NCBI RefSeq assembly: GCF_003634615.1
Contig: NZ_RBKX01000001.1
Location: 930,001-994,000, forward strand
Source: Flavobacterium sp. 102
Lineage (GTDB): Bacteria > Bacteroidota > Bacteroidia > Flavobacteriales > Flavobacteriaceae
Direction: 5' to 3'
Length of the DNA: 64,000 bases
The notes under the pieces were generated by a model. It did not search any database. It was not told the DNA's origin and was given only the letters and a program-made list of their open reading frames with translations. Positions within the stretch are counted from its first letter, which is position 1. Every line of letters starts with the position of its first letter. Position numbers and translations under genes: made by a program. Positions 30,682 to 40,108 of the stretch are shown here, piece by piece.

Positions 30682-32499
30682 CTATTTATAATTCTTCTCT
30701 TTTCGCTCCAACTCTGCTTGGAATTCTTCCATAACCGGTTTTACCGTGCTTTCGGGTAAATCGGCGATTCTTATGTACATTAATCCGTCAACCGCATTGT
30801 TGAATAATGGGTCAACATTAAAGGCAACCACTCGGGCATTTTGCTTGATATATTTCTTAATCAAAACCGGTAATCTCAAACTTCCAGGTTCTACTTCATC
30901 AATGATTTTATCGAATTTGTTTAAATCGGATTCTGTTTCATTGAAGACAAAATCTTTGTCGGCATCTTTTAGTTTTACCTTAAATTCTTTCTTCGGGTGA
31001 ATGTATTGCGCCACATAAGGATCGTAATAATGCGACTTCATAAATTCAATCATCAACGATTTTGAAAATTCTGTAAATTGGTTACTGATACTCACGCCGC
31101 CAATCAAATATTTATGTTCCGGATAACGCAATGTTGTGTGTACAATGCCTTTCCAAAGCAGGAATAGCGGCATTGGTTTTTGTTGGTAATCATTCACAAT
31201 AAAGGCTCTTCCCATTTCGATAGATTGCTCCATCATGCCATACAATTCCGGTTCAAAACGGAACAAGTCTTGCAGATAAAATCCTTCGATGCCATATTTA
31301 GGAAATATTTCAGAACCCAATCCCATGCGATACGCGCCCGCAATTTGCTGGTGTTCATCATCCCAAAGAAACATGTGATGGTAATAATTGTCGTATTGGT
31401 CTAAGTCGATGGATTCATTGGTTCCTTCACCAACCGCTCTAAAAGTGATTTCGCGCAAACGCCCGATTTCGTGTAAAATATTTGGAATTTTATCGGCGGT
31501 TACCAAGAAAACCATGTAGTTTTTACTGTGTAACAAACGATAATCACCTTGTTTCAACACTTCAACTTCTTCTAAAATTTTGTCGTGATTGGCTGGTTTT
31601 ACAATCTGTTTCGGACTCTTAGGCGTTTTTAAATTCAGGTTTAAATTTAAGTTTTGCGAACTCAATAATTTAGATTCTTCATTAAAAGAATTGGCCAACA
31701 TATAAGTCTTTCGACGTAAAAATTCTGAATATTCTTCTATGGTTTTGTGTTCGTTTTGTTCGGCTACTGAAATCGGTTTTCCGATACGAACTTTAATCAC
31801 ACGGTCTTTTTGGGTCAATAATTCTGAAGGCAATTTAGCTGTTCTGAGCGTCGGATTTATTTTAGACAAGAAGTAAAAGAAGCGACTGTTCTTTGCATGA
31901 AAATAGATCGGAACTACCGGAACTTGAGCTTTTCTGATTACTTTAATCGCGCCTTCTTCCCAATCTTTATCAACCACCAATTGTCCGTCTTTATAAGTCG
32001 AAACTTCTCCGGCAGGAAACATACCTAGTGGTTTTCCATCACTCAAATGACGTAAAGTTTCCTTAATTCCAATCACACTAGATTTAGCATCTTTGTGATT
32101 TTCAAAAGGATTGACCGGCATGATATAAGGTTTCATTGGTTCGATACGATGCAAAAGGAAATTGGCGATGATTTTAAAATTCGGTTCTCTTTCGAGCATT
32201 AATTTCAATAACAAAATACCATCAATGCCACCAAGCGGATGATTGGAAATCGTAATGTAAGCACCGTCTTTAGGCAATCTTTTTAAGTCATCTTCCGGAA
32301 TTTCGAACTTGATTTGGAACTCGTCCAAAATAGCATTCAAAAATTCCACTTCGCTCAAATGTTTGTTTCGGTCGTAGATTTTGTTTAAGGTTGAAATCTT
32401 CAAAGCTTTCATTAGTAGCCAGCCACAAAAAGTGCCGAAAACCCCATATTTATCAGCGTTTATTGCTTTTGCAACTTCTTTAGCAGTAACTAAACCCAT
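30682..32499 (-). CDS. olsF: Bifunctional acyltransferase, OlsF-type (ornithine lipid synthesis)
   Basis: I start at ATG 32499 (605 residues, MGLVTAKEVAKAINADKYG); the open frame upstream to 32616 lacks family features. The N-terminal half is a PlsC/lysophospholipid acyltransferase domain with TISNHPLGGIDGILLLKL (NHxxxxxD acyltransferase motif, about 88-105) and GMFPAGEVSTY. The C-terminal half is a GNAT/haemolysin-like N-acyltransferase with GRLREITFRAVGEG, HMFLWDDEHQQIAGAYRMG and MGRAFIVND. This fusion matches OlsF, which makes ornithine lipids in two steps, known from Serratia and Flavobacterium. Acylation of another amino acid such as glycine is possible. It works on the inner face of the inner membrane. 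Confidence 0.78.
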   Translation of the reverse strand: MGLVTAKEVAKAINADKYGVFGTFCGWLLMKALKISTLNKIYDRNKHLSEVEFLNAILDEFQIKFEIPEDDLKRLPKDGAYITISNHPLGGIDGILLLKLMLEREPNFKIIANFLLHRIEPMKPYIMPVNPFENHKDAKSSVIGIKETLRHLSDGKPLGMFPAGEVSTYKDGQLVVDKDWEEGAIKVIRKAQVPVVPIYFHAKNSRFFYFLSKINPTLRTAKLPSELLTQKDRVIKVRIGKPISVAEQNEHKTIEEYSEFLRRKTYMLANSFNEESKLLSSQNLNLNLNLKTPKSPKQIVKPANHDKILEEVEVLKQGDYRLLHSKNYMVFLVTADKIPNILHEIGRLREITFRAVGEGTNESIDLDQYDNYYHHMFLWDDEHQQIAGAYRMGLGSEIFPKYGIEGFYLQDLFRFEPELYGMMEQSIEMGRAFIVNDYQQKPMPLFLLWKGIVHTTLRYPEHKYLIGGVSISNQFTEFSKSLMIEFMKSHYYDPYVAQYIHPKKEFKVKLKDADKDFVFNETESDLNKFDKIIDEVEPGSLRLPVLIKKYIKQNARVVAFNVDPLFNNAVDGLMYIRIADLPESTVKPVMEEFQAELERKEKNYK

Positions 32500-32694
32500 G
32501 TATACCTTTCGTTTTTGAGTAAGAAACAAAGATAGTAATTCTGCTGAAATAGCTTCGAGAAAAAACAGAAAACAGCCGTTAAACTTTAATTTTTTATTAT
32601 GCTTTTTGGGTTTCAAATGTTTGTGTTTTTAGCTACTTTTGACCCAAGGCCTTTTTGCCGAATTGAATGAAGTTAAAAACTAATGTAAAGCTTA

Positions 32695-33456
32695 ATGAGA
32701 ATTATTTCTTATAACGTAAACGGCATTCGTGCAGCTATTTCAAAAGGATTTTTGAACTGGTTGCAACAAGCCAATCCCGACATCATTTGTCTGCAAGAAA
32801 TAAAAGCAACACCGGAACAAATTCCGTTAATAGATTTTGAAATTTCAGGATATCCTTATCACTACTGGTTTCCTGCGACTAAAAAAGGCTATAGCGGTGT
32901 GGCCATTTTATCTAAAATAAAACCGAATAATGTCGTTTTCGGCACCGGTATAGCGCACATGGATTTTGAAGGTAGAAACCTTCGTGTTGATTTTGATGAT
33001 TTTTCGGTGATGAGTTTGTATTTGCCTTCCGGCACCAATTTCGAAAGATTGGATCACAAATTCATGTACATGGATGACTTCCAAAATTATGTAGACGAAT
33101 TAAAAAAGGAGATTCCGAATTTGATTATTTGTGGCGATTACAATATTTGTCACGAAGCGATTGATATTCATGACCCAATTCGCAACAAAACCGTTTCCGG
33201 ATTTTTACCGGAAGAACGTGCTTGGTTAGACAAATTTATGAAAAGTGGATTTATAGACACCTTCAGATTTTTCAATAAAGAACCTGATCATTACAGTTGG
33301 TGGAGTTATCGTGCCAATGCCAGAGCCAATAACAAAGGATGGAGAATTGATTATTGTTTGGCTAGCGAACCGATGAAAGACAGGTTAAAAAGAGCCGTGA
33401 TATTGCCCGAAGCCAAGCATTCAGACCATTGTCCGGTTTTAGTAGAAATTGATTAA
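32695..33456 (+). CDS. xth: Exodeoxyribonuclease III / AP endonuclease
   Basis: The 253-residue protein is a complete ExoIII-type nuclease: MRIISYNVNGIRAAISKGFL, DIICLQEIKATPEQI (Glu metal ligand), ICGDYNICHEAIDIHDP (Asp/Asn active site), WWSYRANARANNKGWRIDY and a final KHSDHCPVLVEI (Asp-His pair). It cuts DNA at abasic sites and trims 3' ends in base-excision repair. Confidence 0.95.
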   Translation: MRIISYNVNGIRAAISKGFLNWLQQANPDIICLQEIKATPEQIPLIDFEISGYPYHYWFPATKKGYSGVAILSKIKPNNVVFGTGIAHMDFEGRNLRVDFDDFSVMSLYLPSGTNFERLDHKFMYMDDFQNYVDELKKEIPNLIICGDYNICHEAIDIHDPIRNKTVSGFLPEERAWLDKFMKSGFIDTFRFFNKEPDHYSWWSYRANARANNKGWRIDYCLASEPMKDRLKRAVILPEAKHSDHCPVLVEID

Positions 33457-33487
33457 GAATAAAGAAAACAGACTTAAAAATAGTAGC

Positions 33488-34453
33488 ATGATAAAAAAAA
33501 TAGTTTTAGGAGTAGCCGCATTGACTTTGATGTCTTCCTGTGTTTCCAAAAAAATCTACAATGATTTAGAGAACAAATACACCGATTTAAAGAAAGAGAA
33601 TCGTTCATTAGCGGATGAAGTAGATGAATTGCACAAAGCAAATGCGGAGTTTGATTCGGTAAACAAATCGTTGACCGCAGAGTTGACAAAGCTCAAAGCC
33701 GATAGAGATAAATTGCAAGCAGATTGTACAGCGACTGCTAATAATTTAAAGACTTTGCAAGAATCTTATTCAGCGTTGGAGAAAAACAGTAATGATGCTT
33801 TGGAAACCAATATGAGCAAAAACCGTGAATTGTTAGCGCAATTGGAAGCCAAAGAAAAAGCGCTGGCTGCCGAGCAAGACCGTTTGAATAAATTGAGAGA
33901 CGAATTGGCTTCCAGCACGCAACGCTTAAACGAATTGGAAAGCATGATTGCCGCCAAAGACGCCAGTATGAGAAAACTAAAGGAAACTTTGTCGAAAGCC
34001 TTGAATGCTTTTGAAGGTAAAGGTTTGACGGTGGAACAGAAAAACGGAAAGGTTTATGTTTCGATGGAAAACAAATTGTTGTTCCAAACCGGAAGTTGGG
34101 CTGTAGGTTCAGAAGGTAGAAGAGCAGTAGTTGAAGTGGGTAAAGTATTGGCACAAAATCCTGATATCACCGTGTTGATTGAAGGTCATACCGATAATGA
34201 TAAAATCCTTGGAAGCATTGGTGGCGGAATCGAAAGCAATTGGGATTTATCGACTAAAAGAGCTACAGCGATAGTGAATATTTTAGGTGAAAATACCGGA
34301 ATTCAGAAGAAGAATTTAACTGCTGCCGGTCGTGGTGAATATGCACCGATTATGACAAATGATTCACCGGAAGGTAAAGCCAAAAACAGAAGAATAGAAA
34401 TTATTTTGACACCAAAATTGGATGAGATTTCCAAAATGTTGAATGAGTTTTAA
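33488..34453 (+). CDS. OmpA-family lipoprotein with coiled coil
   Basis: I chose the ATG at 33488 (321 residues) since it starts a lipoprotein signal (GVAALTLMSSCVSKK); an upstream frame to 33449 overlaps xth. Residues about 25-180 form a long coiled coil rich in Lys, Glu and Leu, and the C-terminal OmpA domain shows LLFQTGSWAVGSEGRRAV, VLIEGHTDND and GRGEYAPIMTND...KNRRIEIIL, which bind peptidoglycan. It probably links the outer membrane to the cell wall. A terminator follows. Confidence 0.9.
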   Translation: MIKKIVLGVAALTLMSSCVSKKIYNDLENKYTDLKKENRSLADEVDELHKANAEFDSVNKSLTAELTKLKADRDKLQADCTATANNLKTLQESYSALEKNSNDALETNMSKNRELLAQLEAKEKALAAEQDRLNKLRDELASSTQRLNELESMIAAKDASMRKLKETLSKALNAFEGKGLTVEQKNGKVYVSMENKLLFQTGSWAVGSEGRRAVVEVGKVLAQNPDITVLIEGHTDNDKILGSIGGGIESNWDLSTKRATAIVNILGENTGIQKKNLTAAGRGEYAPIMTNDSPEGKAKNRRIEIILTPKLDEISKMLNEF

Positions 34454-34481
34454 AATAAAGGTGCGGAAGTGCTAAGAAACT

Positions 34482-34514
34482 AAGGTTCTGAGATTTTCTC
34501 GGAACCTTTTTTTG
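34482..34514 (+). terminator. Rho-independent terminator after the OmpA lipoprotein gene
   Basis: AAGGTTCTGAG at 34482-34492 pairs with CTCGGAACCTT at 34498-34508 (one G-T pair) and is followed by a T run. Confidence 0.85.
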
Positions 34515-34570
34515 TTGTAAACGTTTCCAAAAAATGTGTTAAGCGCGCCAAATTAACGAGTCTAATATTT

Positions 34571-34578
34571 TACTTTTG
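34571..34578 (+). promoter_or_regulatory. -7 box TACTTTTG for the aldo/keto reductase gene
   Basis: TACTTTTG fully matches TAnnTTTG, and the expected start of the RNA near 34584 leaves a 15-base leader before the ATG at 34600. No clear -33 TTG is seen. Confidence 0.5.
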
Positions 34579-34599
34579 CCCTGCGAAAAATCTATACGA

Positions 34600-35634
34600 A
34601 TGAATTACACTACATTACCGAATACCGATATAAAAGTCAGCAAAATATGTTTAGGAACGATGACTTTTGGCGAGCAAAACAGTGAAAGCGATGCTCATGC
34701 TCAATTGGATTATGCTGTCGAAAAAGGCATTAATTTTATAGACACAGCCGAAATGTATCCGATTGCAGCTCGTCAAGCGACTCTTGGTTTAACAGAAAAA
34801 TATATTGGCACTTGGTTAAAGAAATCAGGAAAGCGTGATGATTTGGTTATAGCCACCAAAATTGCCGGACCGAATCGTGGGATGGAATACATTCGAAAAC
34901 CATTGAATTTTTCCAAGCAAAATATTCACGAGGCGGTAGACTTGAGTTTAAAAAATCTGCAAACGGATTATATCGATTTGTATCAAATGCACTGGCCGGA
35001 GCGTGTGATGAACATGTTTGGTCAACGCGGTCTTTCAAAAATTGACACTCAATGGCAAGATAATTTATTTGGAGTTTTGAGTGTTTATGATGGTTTAATC
35101 AAAGAAGGGAAAATCAAACACATTGGTGTTTCTAATGAAAATCCGTATGGTGTCATGAAGTTTATAAGTGAAAGCGAAAAACACAACTTACCAAGAATCG
35201 CTACCATTCAAAACCCTTATTCATTGTTGAATCGGTTGTTTGAAGTGGGTTTGTCTGAAATTTGTTTGCGTGAAAATGTAGGTTTGATGGCTTACTCGCC
35301 ATTGGGATTTAGCTTTTTAACCGGTAAGCATTTGAACGGGATTCAACCGGATTCCAGATTAGGTTTGTTTCCTCAATTCAGTCGGTATTCTAATGAAAAT
35401 TGTCACAAAGCAACGAAGCTTTATCAAGAATTAGCGCAAGACAACGGATTAACTTTGACCCAAATGGCTTTGGCTTTTGTGAACCAACAGGATTTTGTGA
35501 TGTCAACAATTATTGGTGCTACAACAATGGAACAACTTCAGGAGAATATTGCTTCTTTTGAAGTACAATTATCTCCTGAAGTTGTTGCCGGTATAAACAA
35601 AATTCAAGCGGTAATTCCTGATCCGGCGCCTTGA
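34600..35634 (+). CDS. Aldo/keto reductase, Tas-like
   Basis: The ATG at 34600 gives 344 residues beginning MNYTTLPNTDIKVSKICLGT; the frame upstream starts with TTG inside the promoter. The AKR barrel residues are visible: GINFIDTAEMYPI (Asp and Tyr), DLVIATKIAGPNRG (Lys), YIDLYQMHWPER (His) and STIIGATTMEQLQEN near the C-terminus, the NADP-binding part. The long insert and MYPI motif match the Tas/YajO group of E. coli. The substrate is unknown. Confidence 0.88.
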   Translation: MNYTTLPNTDIKVSKICLGTMTFGEQNSESDAHAQLDYAVEKGINFIDTAEMYPIAARQATLGLTEKYIGTWLKKSGKRDDLVIATKIAGPNRGMEYIRKPLNFSKQNIHEAVDLSLKNLQTDYIDLYQMHWPERVMNMFGQRGLSKIDTQWQDNLFGVLSVYDGLIKEGKIKHIGVSNENPYGVMKFISESEKHNLPRIATIQNPYSLLNRLFEVGLSEICLRENVGLMAYSPLGFSFLTGKHLNGIQPDSRLGLFPQFSRYSNENCHKATKLYQELAQDNGLTLTQMALAFVNQQDFVMSTIIGATTMEQLQENIASFEVQLSPEVVAGINKIQAVIPDPAP

Positions 35635-35700
35635 TTATTTAATTGTTTCATGAGCATAAATATATTATTAGGACAATAATATTTTTTAGTTTCAGTCTTA

Positions 35701-38700
35701 TTATTCAACTGCTATTTGATGGCTTTCTATTTGATCATTTATATAAATTTTTAAAATGTAAATGCCTTTAATCAGCCCATTAACAGAAAAGGTTGCTTTA
35801 TTTTCTTTGATTTCAACTTTTGATTTTGAAATCCCTAAAACGTCAAACAATTCCCCCGAAATTATCGCTCCATTTTCTGGTTGGATCTCTTTGGTTCTTA
35901 AATCGATATTTACAATATCTTTTGAGGGATTTGGATAAATCTTGTAAACGGATTGACCTTGTTTATGATAAAAAGGAAGTTCAACGATTTCAAAAGGAAA
36001 TTCAACCCATTCGCTCCAACCACAAGCATTTTTTGCTCGGAATCTTAAACCGGTTTGGCCAGTGCCCATAGGACAAATTTCGCGGGAGTCTTTGGTTCCG
36101 GTAAGCATTATTAAATTGTTTAAGGGAGCCCATTCCCAATTTGAATTGGTGTTAATTTCCGAGGAGGTTAAGCCCCCAAATACAGCTTTAATCTTGTTAG
36201 AATCGTTTAATTCAGGAATTGAATAACTGTAGTCGCCTCCGGGACTTAAGCAAAGAGTTTGAATGGTATTGGCAGTTCCATAGACAATTTCATTGAATGT
36301 TGGAGATCCAACCCAAATTGTTTTGTTTAAGATTTGTCCATTTTGAAAAACAGCGGTTATGGTACCTTGACCGTTCTCCGTCCCTTTGACAACAATATTA
36401 TAATCTGATTGGCTAATCAATTCTAAATTTGGACTAATCGACCAATTAATTACTGCACTCGGAACAGCGCAAGGATTTGTAAAACTATAGGTAGTGGTGG
36501 TATTTAAACAAATTTTGTCCAAACCAACCAATGTATTGGGCTCTACTGGGAAATACGGCACTTGAGGTTGACCCGCTAATTCTTTAAGAAGCCAATTGAC
36601 ACTTTCTTTTGTAAATGAGGTATGTTGGGTATTTTTGCTTAAACCAAAATAACTATCAAAAGGGGTTAGGTTATTTGTCGGACATTTTAAGTTTGTATTC
36701 AAAGGGTTCGCCCAATTTTGATTAGGTTGTAAATGACCCAGAGCTGAAAAAGAAGGTATAAAAGAATGGATTGGATTAAATTCGTGTAAATACCATTCTG
36801 ATCCTCCTAACATTTGGCTGATACTATAAATAAAATTGTTGATGGATAAATTGTTTAAAGACCAATTAGTCAACGGATAAGTTCCCGGGACCGGATTTGT
36901 ATTCTGAGTCGGATTAGCAATTTCACTTTGAGCACCAAAATGTCCTCCAGGAACGTTATCCATATTGCCTCTTGGGTTATAATTTGGTGCTTTTGTAGTT
37001 CTATCATTAAATAGCTTTTTGAATCTTGCTATTTTTGAATCTGCGCTACCGCTTGTTGGAAGAAAGTTAGCTTCCAAGGAAGCAATATGAATTCTGAAAG
37101 TTATTGAACCAAATGGCGAACTTATGTTAACTCTTTGAAAGCCTCTTAAGTTTAAAACCTTTTCATTATCATTGGCAAAATTATAAAATGGTTGTCCGTT
37201 AGATGTGATAGTTTCTTTAGATCCTGAAAGCGATCCATTAACCAAAGATATTTTTCTCAAATTCATTGGCCAACCATTTGAATTAGTGAGACCGTTTGAA
37301 AATTGATTGTTATAATGTCTTTGAAAAAATGAATTCCCTCTGTTGTTAGGCATTCCTTGAGAAGTTGTTTGCGCATTTAAAAAATTCTGATTTACCAGAT
37401 GATAGCTTGATCCTTCTCTGTGGAATTCGATTAATTGTTGCTGTGCTGCCGGTGAAGACAAATCTTTTTCATAAAAAGCTTTAGCTTCGTGACTACTGTT
37501 TTTTACTAAATTTAATAATGCTTGATCTCCTAAAGGTATGTTAGCTCCAAGATGTGGGCTGTCAATGCTTACCCATAAATAAGTGTTGTGGGGGATATTG
37601 TTTTTCTCCATATATGCTAATGCATATCTTGAAATTTGTCCTCCCATGCTAGGACCAATAACAGCAATATTGTTAGTGCTACCATTATTGATTAATAATT
37701 GTTTTGTTTGAATTAATAGTTTTACTAATGCCATTGCATTGCTTTCTATATAGTAGGCTCCACCATCAATTGAAACTGTTTGACCATTTTGTAAATTGGT
37801 TGTAGTGTATTTTGGGTGATTGACCATGATTACGTCATATCCTAAAAGGCGTAACTCAGGGAGTAGGAGCTTTTTAGATGGGCCGTTATAATACTCCATT
37901 AAATCAACCATAGCTCTATGTTTCTCTGAATCAAATACACCATTGGTAGTGTTTCTTGCAGCACAATCGGGAATATTTTCACAATCACAGTCTTCAATCT
38001 TGCGTTTGTCTCCGGGATCAAAACCATCAATAATGATTATTGGTTTTCTTATTTTTTTATCCGTATTGGTATTGCCATAAAATACACGATAATCAATCTT
38101 TGCCTTTATTGTTGGATCTCCGGCAACATAACCGGTAAATGGAATATCAGCTTGTAATTGAAAGTCTTGTTTGTAAGGATCAGTGGCGAAACAGCCTGCC
38201 GTGGCATCTCTTGAAGTACTATCAACAAATTGAAAGAAAATTTTACCATATGTTGTGAGAGTCGTATTATCAGAATAGGTAATAGTGAACGTGCTTATTT
38301 TTTCACCACTACTCGTGTAGTTCACCGTTATGTTTTGATTGGTTAGTAGTTGAGAGCTAATTAAAGTTCTATTTATGCCATCACCAAAATTAGCCACTAA
38401 AGTTTTGATGTTTTTAGTTCCATTCTTGAAGTATAAATCATTCCTGATTTTATAAATTACAGAGGTACCGGAAACATAATCTTTGGTTGGCGCTATAATA
38501 CTGGTGTTTAGCATGTAAAAAGGAACCTTACCACTAATTTGGACAAATTTGTTTGTTGAAGTATTGAATGTTAAACCTCCTTGACTAGGATTGTCTTCAT
38601 TATAATTCAAGATGTGATACTGAGTATTCAATATGGATAAATCAACTTGATTTTCGGCAGTAGTTGTGGCAATTAGATTTTTGAAATTATCGAGTGTCGT

Positions 38701-38970
38701 GAATTTTGTGCCATTACTTGCGCGATTCATTTCATCAAGCGCTTGTTGGAAATAATTAAAGTTTGCAGTATTAAAGTTTGTTGTAGAATTAAAGTTATAA
38801 ATATTAGCTATTTGTATAACTCTTTCGTAAATGATACCACTAGTTACACTAGTTTGATTGATGTTCGACAGTTGCTGGTCTAAACTTATGTTTTCTCCGG
38901 CAGGAATAGTTTGAGAATTAGCTTCAAGAAATAGAAATGAAGCTAGCAGAAAATAATAGAATTTTTTCAT
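35701..38970 (-). CDS. Large secreted lipase-like alpha/beta hydrolase with type IX secretion domain
   Basis: The 1089-residue protein has a signal peptide (FLFLEANSQT) and a C-terminal T9SS type A sorting domain with VYKIYPNPSKDIVNIDL and a final LKIYI...HQIAVE. In the middle is an alpha/beta-hydrolase core: RKPIIIIDGFDPGDKRK (strand and oxyanion turn), then IAVIGPSMGGQISRYALAY with the GxSxG nucleophile, and WVSIDSPHLGANIP, as in secreted lipases and PGAP1-like proteins. The catalytic Asp and His are not identified with certainty; AHFGAQ-like HFGAQSEI and HLQPNQNW are candidates. It is likely released from the cell or held on the surface. Substrate unknown. Confidence 0.75.
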   Translation of the reverse strand: MKKFYYFLLASFLFLEANSQTIPAGENISLDQQLSNINQTSVTSGIIYERVIQIANIYNFNSTTNFNTANFNYFQQALDEMNRASNGTKFTTLDNFKNLIATTTAENQVDLSILNTQYHILNYNEDNPSQGGLTFNTSTNKFVQISGKVPFYMLNTSIIAPTKDYVSGTSVIYKIRNDLYFKNGTKNIKTLVANFGDGINRTLISSQLLTNQNITVNYTSSGEKISTFTITYSDNTTLTTYGKIFFQFVDSTSRDATAGCFATDPYKQDFQLQADIPFTGYVAGDPTIKAKIDYRVFYGNTNTDKKIRKPIIIIDGFDPGDKRKIEDCDCENIPDCAARNTTNGVFDSEKHRAMVDLMEYYNGPSKKLLLPELRLLGYDVIMVNHPKYTTTNLQNGQTVSIDGGAYYIESNAMALVKLLIQTKQLLINNGSTNNIAVIGPSMGGQISRYALAYMEKNNIPHNTYLWVSIDSPHLGANIPLGDQALLNLVKNSSHEAKAFYEKDLSSPAAQQQLIEFHREGSSYHLVNQNFLNAQTTSQGMPNNRGNSFFQRHYNNQFSNGLTNSNGWPMNLRKISLVNGSLSGSKETITSNGQPFYNFANDNEKVLNLRGFQRVNISSPFGSITFRIHIASLEANFLPTSGSADSKIARFKKLFNDRTTKAPNYNPRGNMDNVPGGHFGAQSEIANPTQNTNPVPGTYPLTNWSLNNLSINNFIYSISQMLGGSEWYLHEFNPIHSFIPSFSALGHLQPNQNWANPLNTNLKCPTNNLTPFDSYFGLSKNTQHTSFTKESVNWLLKELAGQPQVPYFPVEPNTLVGLDKICLNTTTTYSFTNPCAVPSAVINWSISPNLELISQSDYNIVVKGTENGQGTITAVFQNGQILNKTIWVGSPTFNEIVYGTANTIQTLCLSPGGDYSYSIPELNDSNKIKAVFGGLTSSEINTNSNWEWAPLNNLIMLTGTKDSREICPMGTGQTGLRFRAKNACGWSEWVEFPFEIVELPFYHKQGQSVYKIYPNPSKDIVNIDLRTKEIQPENGAIISGELFDVLGISKSKVEIKENKATFSVNGLIKGIYILKIYINDQIESHQIAVE

Positions 38971-39019
38971 ACTTTTGTTTGCTTTTGGGTTAGTAAAATT
39001 GTTTTATTAATCTAATTTC

Positions 39020-39043
39020 GGGTTGCTATTCCACTAGCAACCC
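39020..39043 (+). other. Hairpin with T run on the plus strand between two minus-strand genes
   Basis: GGGTTGCTA at 39020-39028 pairs with TAGCAACCC at 39035-39043 and is followed by seven T on the plus strand. It has terminator form, but only for plus-strand transcripts, whereas both neighbours are on the minus strand. It may stop antisense transcription. Confidence 0.55.
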
Positions 39044-39048
39044 TTTTT

Positions 39049-39651
39049 TTATGGGAAAACTATATTTGGTAAAGTGTAGCCATTTATATCGAATCGACCA
39101 TTGGTTATTTCTATAATATCTTCCGGATTACTAGAGTTTTTAACACGACAACTGAATGTGCCTGAGACTATTCCGTTTGTAAAATCATATCGTGTGATTT
39201 TAATTGTTCCTGAGTTTTCAAAAGACCGGTAATATTGATAACTATTTGTTGATTTATTAAATACTTTACAATGTAAATAAGTGTGATTTAATCCGTCAAC
39301 ATTACTCATTCCGTTTGATTCGTTAATAATATAATCTGCTACTCCAATCTGATATAAATTATGAAGGTGTATTAACATACGAGTTGTTTTTTCACTCTTG
39401 TAATCTCTTATATCGATTTCATTATAAGCACCCTCAGGATAACCTCCTAAGTAACTTAGCCCAGGATCATTTCCAGACCAAGTTCCGGTGCCATCTCTCG
39501 GAATAAATAGTTTGCCGTCTATTAAGCATCCAAACGTATTGGCTCCTGTGTGGGTAATTTCAGGCAATAGTGATTCTGGATTACTGTTTGAATCCTCATT
39601 GGAGCATCCCGCTACAATAGTGAGTAATAATAAGGTTATTAATTTTTTCAT
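39049..39651 (-). CDS. Lipoprotein of unknown function
   Basis: The 200-residue product has a clear lipoprotein signal (LLLTIVAGCSNED) followed by a Ser/Asn linker and a beta-rich domain with FGCLIDGKLFIPRDGTGTW and GTFSCRVKNSSN. FGCLIDGK is common in small Bacteroidetes lipoproteins with an immunoglobulin-like fold, and the Cys there and in GTFSCRV may form a disulfide. No catalytic motif is seen. It lies upstream of the large lipase-like gene on the same strand. Confidence 0.65.
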   Translation of the reverse strand: MKKLITLLLLTIVAGCSNEDSNSNPESLLPEITHTGANTFGCLIDGKLFIPRDGTGTWSGNDPGLSYLGGYPEGAYNEIDIRDYKSEKTTRMLIHLHNLYQIGVADYIINESNGMSNVDGLNHTYLHCKVFNKSTNSYQYYRSFENSGTIKITRYDFTNGIVSGTFSCRVKNSSNPEDIIEITNGRFDINGYTLPNIVFP

Positions 39652-40108
39652 AGGTATTGTTTAAATGTTAATAATGATTTATTCTGTTATCAAAATAAGT
39701 TTATGTGAGCGAAATGATTTCATTCACTCAAACGATAAGATTTTGTTTTAAACAAAATTCTAATCTCTATCATTAAATGAATTGTAGTTTAGAGTAAACA
39801 ATCTTATCGTATTATCTATAAGTATGATAGATCTATATAAGACTAAAGTGGTAAACGTCTTAAAAGGACTGAATTGAAATTTTGTATTTCAAATATAGTA
39901 GAAAATTATTACAAATAAAATAAATTTCTTATATTTTTCATTCTTTAGATTTGTATCCTTCAATAAGATAACAAGTTATGCAAAGAAAAATAAAAAATAC
40001 ACCTACATATATTTTATGATTTAACAAATTAAATCACTCAAAATTATTTATATTTGTAGTAAATTTCTATTTAATTTTAAATAATTTTAAACCGAAAATG
40101 AATAAATT
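39652..40108. other. 457-bp AT-rich gap with nested inverted repeats
   Basis: No coding frame is convincing here. The left part holds three symmetric elements: TGAGCGAA/TTCACTCA (39706-39730, one mismatch), a perfect 11-bp pair ACGATAAGATT (39732-39742) and AATCTTATCGT (39800-39810), and between them a 9-bp palindrome ATTTTGTTT/AAACAAAAT (39741-39759). They could be operators for the XRE regulator or form an RNA structure. The right part is very AT-rich and ends in the promoter of the XRE gene. Confidence 0.5.
40049..40056 (+). promoter_or_regulatory. -7 box TATATTTG for the XRE regulator
   Basis: TATATTTG fully matches TAnnTTTG, 53 bp before the ATG. No clear -33 element is visible. Confidence 0.45.
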
